Positions 14,725-19,983 of a stretch of DNA of 19,983 bases are shown here, in pieces. The position numbers and the translations under genes were made by a program. The stretch lies in NCBI GenBank assembly GCA_035540955.1, contig DATLFP010000055.1, positions 1 through 19,983 on the forward strand, read 5' to 3'. The stretch comes from DATLFP01 sp035540955 (GTDB taxonomy: Bacteria; Actinomycetota; Acidimicrobiia; Acidimicrobiales; CADCSY01). Position 1 is the stretch's first letter. Each line of letters opens with the position of its first letter. Under the pieces are notes generated by a model, which ran no database searches, was not told the origin of the DNA, and worked only from the letters and a program-made list of their open reading frames with translations.

Positions 14725-15978
14725 ATGAGCGGGCCGAGCGCGGAGGAGGTGCGCACCGAGGTCCGCGCCTGGCTGGCCGAGGCGTGGGACCCCGACCTGG
14801 CGCTGGCCGAGTGGCGGTCGCGCCTCGTCGACGCCGGCTGGGGGTGCCCGACGTGGCCGCGGGAGTGGTACGGCCGCGGATTGCCGGCGGAGCTCGGGCG
14901 CGTCGCCACCGAGGAGCTGCGTGCTGCCGGCTCCGTCGGTCCGGCCATCGGCGTGGGCATGTCGCTGGCGGCGCCGACGCTGCTCGCGCACGCGTCGGAC
15001 GAGCTCAAGGGGCGGCTCCTGCGCCGCATCGTCACCGGCGAGGACACGTGGTGCCAGCTGTTCAGCGAGCCGGGCAACGGCAGCGACCTGGCCGGGCTCA
15101 CGACGCATGCTCGGCGCGACGGCGACGAGTTCGTGGTCGAGGGCCAGAAGGTGTGGACCACCGGCGCTCACCACGCTGCGTACGGGATGCTCCTGGCCCG
15201 CACCGACTGGGACGTGCCCAAGCACAAGGGCATCACGTTCTTCGCCTTCCCGATGCGCCAGCCCGGCGTGGAGGTGCGGCCGCTCCGGCAGATGAACGGG
15301 CGGGCCTCGTTCAACGAGGTGTTCCTCTCCGAGGCGCGGGTGCCGGCCGACCACGTCGTCGGCGAGCTCCACGGCGGGTGGACGGTGGCGATGACGACGC
15401 TGGCCCACGAGCGCGGTCTTGGGGCGGGGCTGTTCGGCTCGCTGCCCTCGGACGGCTCGGGCCGCACCCGCACCGAAGCGATCGCCGAGGCCACCGCCTA
15501 CCTCAAGACCTACGAGTGGTACCCCCAGCGCGCCGGACGGGCCGACCTCGTGCCGGCGCGGGCCGCGGCCCACGGACGAACCGGCGACGCGGTCGTGCGC
15601 CAGCGCGTCGCCCACCTGTTGGCAACCGAGCGCACGGCACGGTGGACCGCGGACCGCGCCGGCGCGGCGCGGCGGGCGGGTCGACCGCCGGGCGCCGAGG
15701 GCTCGATCGGCAAGCTCGCCGGGAGCCTGATCGCCCGGGAGGCGGCTGCTGCCCACGGCACGATCGCCGGCGCCCACGGCATGCTCACCGGACCCGACTC
15801 GCCCGAGGGCGGCATCGTGGCCGAGGTCCTCGTCTCGGTGCCGGGCGCGTCGATCGCCGGCGGCACCGACGAGGTGCAGCACAACATCATCGGCGAGCGC
15901 GTGCTCGGCCTGCCCAAGGAGCCGTCGGTCGACGCCGACATCCCGTTCCGCCAGGTGAAGGTCAACCGGCGGTCCTGA
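14725..15978 (+). CDS. Acyl-CoA dehydrogenase (FadE-type)
   Basis: 417 residues; ATG 14725 with GGGGAG shortly upstream. FAD flavoprotein that introduces an alpha-beta double bond into an acyl-CoA. Family landmarks: WCQLFSEPGNGSDLAGL from residue 109, EGQKVWTTGAHHA, FFAFPMRQPGVEVRPLRQM, NEVFLSEARVPADHVVGEL, TLAHERG, and IAGGTDEVQHNIIGERVLGLP near the end. The Glu that acts as base in MCAD (before Gly-Thr in YEGTSQ) is Gly here; Glu229 in AHERG aligns with the base of isovaleryl-CoA dehydrogenase and is the better candidate (inference). Last gene of the adh-synthetase-amidohydrolase operon; a nested hairpin follows the stop. Some actinobacterial FadEs work as heteromers, but no partner gene is present. 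Confidence 0.92.
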   Translation: MSGPSAEEVRTEVRAWLAEAWDPDLALAEWRSRLVDAGWGCPTWPREWYGRGLPAELGRVATEELRAAGSVGPAIGVGMSLAAPTLLAHASDELKGRLLRRIVTGEDTWCQLFSEPGNGSDLAGLTTHARRDGDEFVVEGQKVWTTGAHHAAYGMLLARTDWDVPKHKGITFFAFPMRQPGVEVRPLRQMNGRASFNEVFLSEARVPADHVVGELHGGWTVAMTTLAHERGLGAGLFGSLPSDGSGRTRTEAIAEATAYLKTYEWYPQRAGRADLVPARAAAHGRTGDAVVRQRVAHLLATERTARWTADRAGAARRAGRPPGAEGSIGKLAGSLIAREAAAAHGTIAGAHGMLTGPDSPEGGIVAEVLVSVPGASIAGGTDEVQHNIIGERVLGLPKEPSVDADIPFRQVKVNRRS

Positions 15979-16014
15979 GGTCGCCCGGGTCCCAGGACCC
16001 GCAGCCGAGCGACC
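15979..16014 (+). terminator. Nested stem-loop after the acyl-CoA dehydrogenase operon
   Basis: An inner hairpin CGGGTC-CCAG-GACCCG (15986-16001) is enclosed by outer arms GGTCGC (15979-15984) and GCGACC (16009-16014). It starts at the first base after the TGA. GC-rich with no T-run, like many actinobacterial 3' ends. The rest of the gap to 16163 shows no clear promoter. Confidence 0.5.
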
Positions 16015-16163
16015 CCTCGACGACACGGTCCGGGGCCTGGTTCGGGCGTACGGGCGGGGACCGACGAGGTTCGCGAGAGGTTCACACAGGGGTCGCACGG
16101 TGCTCGCGAGCGACTGCCACGCTTGGCCGGCGAGGGCCCGCGCGTCCACCGAGGGAGGCCAGC

Positions 16164-17309
16164 ATGCAGATCTGGACGGTCAGGATCGAGCTCGATGACC
16201 GGTGCGGCCAGCTCGCCCCGCTGGTGGGGTCGATCGCGGGCCTGGGGGCCAGCATCGTCGACCTCGACGTCCACCGCGTGGGCGGGGGCCGCGTGGCCGA
16301 CGACATCGTGATCGAGGTGCCGGTGCCGATCGACGCGCCGCTGCTCGCCGGCACGCTGGAGCGGGCCGGTGCCCGGGTCGTGTGGCTCCGACCCGCGGAT
16401 CCTCGCTCGCTCACCGACCGCACGGCCGGGGCGCTCGACCTGGCCGCCGCCGCCCTCCACCAGCCCGGGCGGACGCGGGACGTGCTCGCCGCCACCGCGG
16501 CTCGGCTCCTGCGTGCCGAGGTGGCCTGGGCGGGCCCGGTGCCGGGGTGCGAGCCCCCGCCGCTGGCCGCCGACGCGCTCGCCACCGGCACACCGTCCCG
16601 GGGGCGGCTCCCGACCAAGCGCCTGCTGCCCGCCGCGGACGGCGCGCCGCCATGGGCCCTGGCCGTCCCGGTCGAGGTGCCCGGCGCGCCCCGGTCGGTG
16701 GTCGTGCTCGTGCGGACCACCCCGGCGTTCTCCTTCACCGAGACCGCACGCGTCCAGGCGCTGCTCCGGCTCCTCACCGCCGTCGCGCCCGCCGGCGCCA
16801 CCGCGCCGGTCGTGCACCTCGACGACGGCGGCCAGGTCGTGCTGCGCGACCTCGGGCGCAGCGACGCCGCCGCGCTCGTCCGGCTGCACGCCAGATGCTC
16901 CGAAACGACCCGCTACCGCCGCTACTTCAGCCCCAAGCCCCGGCTGGGCCCGGCGGTGCTCGACGACCTCGTCGCCGCCGATGGTCGCGACCACATCGCG
17001 GTCGCCGCCGTCACCGGCACCGAGATCCTCGGCGCCGCCCACCTGCACCGCAGCACGGACACGCCTCGCGCCGGTGAGCTGGCGGTGCTGGTCGAGGACG
17101 GCCATCACCGTCGCGGCATCGGCACTGCCCTGCTGCGGGAGCTGCTCGATCGGGCCGCCGAGGCCGGCCTCGACCACGTCGAGGCGCTCACCCTCCCCGA
17201 CAACGACGCCATCGCCCGGTTGGTCCGCCGCGTCGCCGGCCCCGTGCGTGCCAGCCTGGCCGACGGGATCCGCCGCCTCGACATCGCCGTTCCGGCCCGC
17301 ACCCGCTGA
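16164..17309 (+). CDS. ACT / GAF-like / GNAT protein, probable amino-acid-regulated lysine acetyltransferase
   Basis: 381 residues; ATG with GAGGGAGG 5 nt upstream. Residues 1-78 look like an ACT domain (MQIWTVRIELDDRCGQLAPL, then LGASIVDLDVHRVGGG), a small-molecule, usually amino-acid, sensor. Residues about 85-210 resemble a GAF fold (TARLLRAEVAWAG ... WALAVPVEV ... FSFTETARVQALL); this is a weaker call. Residues 222-378 are a GNAT acetyltransferase with the acetyl-CoA loop HHRRGIGTALL (314-324) and SETTRYRRYF (246-255), which recalls the substrate-side segment of Pat-type protein acetyltransferases. Actinobacterial ACT-GNAT proteins studied in Micromonospora are allosterically controlled by amino acids and acetylate acyl-CoA synthetases. 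A synthetase lies four genes upstream, so it is a natural candidate target (inference). Confidence 0.85.
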   Translation: MQIWTVRIELDDRCGQLAPLVGSIAGLGASIVDLDVHRVGGGRVADDIVIEVPVPIDAPLLAGTLERAGARVVWLRPADPRSLTDRTAGALDLAAAALHQPGRTRDVLAATAARLLRAEVAWAGPVPGCEPPPLAADALATGTPSRGRLPTKRLLPAADGAPPWALAVPVEVPGAPRSVVVLVRTTPAFSFTETARVQALLRLLTAVAPAGATAPVVHLDDGGQVVLRDLGRSDAAALVRLHARCSETTRYRRYFSPKPRLGPAVLDDLVAADGRDHIAVAAVTGTEILGAAHLHRSTDTPRAGELAVLVEDGHHRRGIGTALLRELLDRAAEAGLDHVEALTLPDNDAIARLVRRVAGPVRASLADGIRRLDIAVPARTR

Positions 17310-17355
17310 TCCCGCTCGGGTTCGGCCACGAGGCCTGCTGCCGGTCCCAGGCGGT

Positions 17356-17664
17356 TCAACAGCCGAGGGCGTGGCCGACGGCCCAGCACACGTCGGCCAT
17401 CGTGTCCTCGTCGAGCGAGCCGACGAAGGTGGTGAGGGAGGCCCGCGCCACCGTGTGCAGGCCGTCACAGTTGACCGCAGACGGCCGATCGAGCCCGACC
17501 GCGGCGTGCTCGAGCTCGACCTCGGCTGCGAGCCCACGGACCGACGTCGTGACCTCCGCGACCGTGACGAGCGCGCGCACGTCGATCACCTCGGCGCGGG
17601 TCAGCACGAGGACCGGTCGGGTCTTGCGGCCGACCCGCGCCAGCCAGATCTCGCCCCGCGTCAC
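17356..17664 (-). CDS. MazF/PemK-family toxin, probable endoribonuclease
   Basis: 102 residues from GTG 17664, whose GTGA overlaps the antitoxin stop by 4 nt. Typical MazF landmarks: TRGEIWLARVG at the N-terminus, KTRPVLVLTRAEV (the conserved basic-RPVLVL strand), AEVELEHAAVGLDRPSAVNCDGLHTVARASL (Ser/Val-Asn-Cys-Asp strand and following segment), and FVGSLDEDTMADVCWAVGHAL as the last helix. The family cleaves mRNA or other RNA at short sequences. Convergent with the acetyltransferase gene, 46 bp away. Second gene of a two-gene module. Confidence 0.88.
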   Translation of the reverse strand: MTRGEIWLARVGRKTRPVLVLTRAEVIDVRALVTVAEVTTSVRGLAAEVELEHAAVGLDRPSAVNCDGLHTVARASLTTFVGSLDEDTMADVCWAVGHALGC

Positions 17665-17873
17665 CCCTCGTCCCACGCGTCGGCGTCGTTCCAGAAGGGG
17701 TCGACGCGCTCGGGGCGCCTCTCGTACGCGGTCCGATCTTGCTTCGCGAGCGCGGCCCGAACCGCGATCGCGACGCCCTCGCGCGCGGCGGCAGAGATGT
17801 TGATGCCGAGGCGGCGAGCGCGCGCCGCGAGCTCGTCGTCGAGCGTGAACGTCGTCCGCGTGGGAGCCACCAC
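17661..17873 (-). CDS. Ribbon-helix-helix-type antitoxin
   Basis: 70 residues from GTG 17873; a second GTG directly follows (17870) and the true start may be either. Residues 6-45 fit a short beta strand (RTTFTL) followed by two helices (DDELAARARRLG, SAAAREGVAIAVRAAL), as in CcdA/MazE-like ribbon-helix-helix antitoxins. The acidic, aromatic tail ending FWNDADAWDEG is the usual disordered toxin-binding end. It should neutralise the adjacent MazF-type toxin and repress its own promoter, which would lie in 17874-18004. Confidence 0.82.
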   Translation of the reverse strand: MVAPTRTTFTLDDELAARARRLGINISAAAREGVAIAVRAALAKQDRTAYERRPERVDPFWNDADAWDEG

Positions 17874-18004
17874 CTGACGCTAGCGCGAGGTGATGGGTGG
17901 ACGCACCAGCACTCGTCATCGGACCGGGAGGTCAGGGCATCGCGACACGTTGCGTCATGTGTCTCGTCCGGCCAAGATGGCGCCCAACCAACCAGGGGGC
18001 AGCG
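17874..18004. other. Divergent intergenic region, antitoxin / luciferase-like monooxygenase
   Basis: 131 bp with both divergent starts. It contains an imperfect inverted repeat GACAC (17944-17948) / GTGTC (17959-17963), a possible operator. No convincing -35/-10 pair was found for either gene. AGGGGG lies about 5 nt before the plus-strand ATG. Confidence 0.4.
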
Positions 18005-19084
18005 ATGAAGATCGGCATCCAGATGGTGTTCCAGTCCTACGGGTACGACGCGTCGGTCACCGACGGGCAGGTCGTGGCCGAGGAGGTGCAGCTCGGGGTG
18101 CTCGCCGACGAGCTCGGCTTCGACGCGCTGTGGCCGGTCGAGCACCACTTCGAGGACTACTCGTTCTGCCCCGACAACACCGTGTTCCTCGCCAACATGG
18201 CAGCGCGCACGAAGCAGATCGGGCTCGGCACCGGCGCGGTGATCCTGCCGTGGAACGACCCGCTGCGCGTCGCCGAGAAGATCTCGCTGCTCGACCACCT
18301 GTCGGGAGGGCGGGTCCTGTTCGGGATGGGTCGGGGGCTGGCCCGCCGCGAGTACGAGGGCTTCCAGATCCCGATGGACGAATCGCGCGATCGCTTCGAC
18401 GAGTCGGCGGCGATGGTCCTGGAGGCGCTCGAGACCGGGTTCATCGAAGGCGACGGGCCGTACTTCCCCCAGGCCCGTGTCGCGATCCGGCCGGCGCCCG
18501 AGCGCAGCTTCCGCGACCGCACCTACTGCGTCGCCATGTCGCCCGACTCGGTGCTCGAGGCGGCCGACATCGGCGCCCGCATGGTGATCTTCAGCCAGCG
18601 GCCGTGGCCCGACCAGGCCTCGACCGTGGCGACCTATCGCGAGCGCTTCGTCGAGCGCCACGGGCGCGAGCCGGCGCCGATCACGACGTGCGACTTCGTG
18701 TACTGCGACACCAACGCCGACCGCGCCGAGGAGATGGCGAACAAGCACATCGCCGGCTACCTCGCCAGCGTCATGCACCACTACGAGCTGGCGTCGGACC
18801 ACCTCAAGGACGCCAAGGGCTACGAGTCGTACGGCAGTGCCGTCGACCTGCTCAAGGCGATCGGGCTGGAATCGATGTGCGAGATGTACCTCGGGGTGCA
18901 GGCGTGGGGCACGCCCGAGCAGATCCTCGAGCGGCTCGTCGCCCGGCGCGAGTTCGTCGGGGACTACGACCTCACCGCCGCCTTCCGCTTCGCCGGTCTG
19001 CCGATCGCGGACGCCGAGCGCAGCATGCGCACCTTCGCCGCCGAGGTCCTCCCCGAGCTGCGCCGAAGCCCGGTCCCGGCGTGA
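18005..19084 (+). CDS. Luciferase-like flavin-dependent monooxygenase (LLM class)
   Basis: 359 residues from ATG 18005, with AGGGGG upstream; earlier in-frame ATGs lack family sequence. Bacterial luciferase family TIM barrel: MKIGIQMVFQ start, ADELGFDALWPVEHHFEDY, GLGTGAVILPWNDPLRVAEK, DHLSGGRVLFGMGRGL and ESRDRFDESAAMVLEAL are all typical. Such enzymes use reduced flavin (FMNH2 from a separate reductase, or F420 in some actinobacteria) to oxygenate or oxidise a substrate; which cofactor applies cannot be told. No flavin reductase gene is adjacent. The stop overlaps the GTG of a second zinc alcohol dehydrogenase by 4 nt, so the two should act in one pathway. Confidence 0.9.
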   Translation: MKIGIQMVFQSYGYDASVTDGQVVAEEVQLGVLADELGFDALWPVEHHFEDYSFCPDNTVFLANMAARTKQIGLGTGAVILPWNDPLRVAEKISLLDHLSGGRVLFGMGRGLARREYEGFQIPMDESRDRFDESAAMVLEALETGFIEGDGPYFPQARVAIRPAPERSFRDRTYCVAMSPDSVLEAADIGARMVIFSQRPWPDQASTVATYRERFVERHGREPAPITTCDFVYCDTNADRAEEMANKHIAGYLASVMHHYELASDHLKDAKGYESYGSAVDLLKAIGLESMCEMYLGVQAWGTPEQILERLVARREFVGDYDLTAAFRFAGLPIADAERSMRTFAAEVLPELRRSPVPA

Positions 19085-19983
19085 CCGACGCCCGGGCACT
19101 GGTGCTCACCGCGCCCCGGACCTTCGAGATCCGGTCCCTGTCGGTGCCCGACCCCGGCGAGGGCGGGGTGCTGCGCGTCGAGGCGTGCGGGCTCTGCGGC
19201 ACCGATCACGAGCAGTACACCGGCCACCTGTTCCCCGGCTTTCCGTTCGTGCCGGGCCATGAGGTGGTCGGCGTCGTCGAGTCGGCCAGCGAGCAGGCCC
19301 TCGACCGCTGGGGTGTCGACCTCGGCCAGCGGGTGGCGGTCGAGGTGTTCCTCTCGTGCCGCGAGTGCGAGCCGTGCGTGGCGGGGGAGTACCGCCGGTG
19401 TGTGAAGCACGGCATGGCCGACATGATCGGGTTCCTCCCCGTCGACCGGGCGCCGGGGCTCTGGGGCGGCTACGCCACCCACCTCTACCTGCAGCCCGAC
19501 GCGCTGCTGCTGCCGGTGCCCGACGGCGTCGACGCCGTGCTCGCCACCGCCTTCAACCCCCTCGGCGCCGGGGTGCGGTGGGGGCGGACCGTGCCGGGCA
19601 CGGCCGAGGGCGACGTCGTCGCCATCCTCGGACCCGGCATGCGCGGGATCTCGGCGGTCGTCGCCGCCCGCGAGGCCGGCGCCGACTTCGTCATGGTCAC
19701 CGGCTACGGCGAGCGCGACGCCGAGCGGCTGGCGTGGGCGCGCCGCTTCGGCGCCGACCTCACCGTCGACGTCGCCGTCGACGACCCCGCCGCGCTGCTG
19801 AAGGACGCCACCGGCGGGCTGGCCGACGTCGTCGTCGACGTCACCGCCAAGGCGCCGGCCGCGTTCGCCCAGGGCGTGGCGCTGGCCCGGCCGGGCGGGA
19901 CCATGGTGGTCGCCGGCACCCGCGGCGTCGCCGAGACCCCGGGGTTCAGCCCCGACCACATCGTCTACAAGGAGCTGCACGTG
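19081..19983 (+). CDS. Zinc-dependent alcohol dehydrogenase, 5' part (runs off window)
   Basis: 301 codons visible, from GTG 19081 overlapping the previous stop (GTGA) to the window edge with no stop. MDR features: catalytic zinc ligands Cys39 (GLCGTDHE) and His60-Glu61 (PGHEVVG); four structural zinc cysteines at 93, 96, 99 and 107 (SCRECEPC...C); nucleotide-binding loop GPGMRG after VVAIL, a Pro variant of GxGxxG. Only the last 50 or so residues are missing. It is not a close copy of the alcohol dehydrogenase at 10840: spacing and loop sequences differ. Substrate unknown; coupling to a luciferase-like monooxygenase suggests a joint oxidation pathway. Confidence 0.9.
   Translation, partial: MTDARALVLTAPRTFEIRSLSVPDPGEGGVLRVEACGLCGTDHEQYTGHLFPGFPFVPGHEVVGVVESASEQALDRWGVDLGQRVAVEVFLSCRECEPCVAGEYRRCVKHGMADMIGFLPVDRAPGLWGGYATHLYLQPDALLLPVPDGVDAVLATAFNPLGAGVRWGRTVPGTAEGDVVAILGPGMRGISAVVAAREAGADFVMVTGYGERDAERLAWARRFGADLTVDVAVDDPAALLKDATGGLADVVVDVTAKAPAAFAQGVALARPGGTMVVAGTRGVAETPGFSPDHIVYKELHV

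Noticed and set aside
14679..16163. Apparent N-terminal extension of the ACT-GNAT protein
   Set aside because: It overlaps the acyl-CoA dehydrogenase in another frame and has Arg-rich noise; ATG 16164 has a strong ribosome binding site.
17944..17963. GACAC/GTGTC repeat as a third copy of the 13-bp promoter motif
   Set aside because: Only the short GTGTC core is shared; not enough to link it to the sites at 3494 and 9254.
1..19983. CRISPR array, tRNA, rRNA or prophage
   Set aside because: No regularly spaced repeats, no cloverleaf or rRNA-like sequence, and no phage or integrase protein was seen.

Overview
The window is very GC-rich (third codon positions almost all G or C). GTG and TTG starts and 4-nt stop/start overlaps are frequent. 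Many genes belong to families expanded in high-GC Actinomycetota: Baeyer-Villiger monooxygenases (BVMOs), FadD/FadE-type acyl-CoA enzymes, luciferase-like monooxygenases, and an ACT-containing GNAT acetyltransferase. This suggests an actinomycete, possibly Acidimicrobiia; the class is an inference. No rRNA, tRNA, CRISPR array, transposase or phage gene was seen, and no stretch over 300 bases lacks a gene.

Layout. (1) 1-2242: 3' part of a BVMO gene, then a membrane-anchored alpha/beta hydrolase. The end of each gene carries the same 31-bp sequence as an exact direct repeat. (2) 2246-3475, minus strand: a many-helix membrane protein of unknown function, convergent with the hydrolase. (3) 3641-7575: biotin operon bioB-bioA-bioF-bioD, tightly packed. 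(4) 7597-9210, minus: a complete cyclohexanone-monooxygenase-like BVMO. (5) 9306-10724: an aldehyde dehydrogenase, divergent from that BVMO. (6) 10840-15978: an operon of zinc alcohol dehydrogenase, FadD19-like acyl-CoA synthetase, amidohydrolase and acyl-CoA dehydrogenase, preceded by a good sigma70-type promoter that contains a 12-bp palindrome. (7) 16164-17309: an ACT / GAF-like / GNAT protein, a candidate amino-acid-sensing lysine acetyltransferase. (8) 17356-17873, minus: a two-gene antitoxin/MazF-type toxin module. (9) 18005-19983: a luciferase-like flavin monooxygenase coupled to a second zinc alcohol dehydrogenase that runs off the window.

Taken together, the catabolic genes cover the classical steps for a cyclic or branched ketone: BVMO (ketone to ester or lactone), hydrolase (ring or ester opening), alcohol and aldehyde dehydrogenases (hydroxy acid to diacid), acyl-CoA synthetase and acyl-CoA dehydrogenase (entry to beta-oxidation). 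The substrate cannot be read from the sequence. The FadD19-like ligase leaves steroid or isoprenoid side chains open as an alternative. The biotin operon sits inside this set and lacks any recognisable pimelate-forming gene (bioC, bioH, bioW, bioI, bioZ). The most distinctive observations are the repeat-flanked hydrolase, the acetyltransferase next to an acyl-CoA synthetase, and the regulatory DNA at 10732-10794 and 9252-9288.
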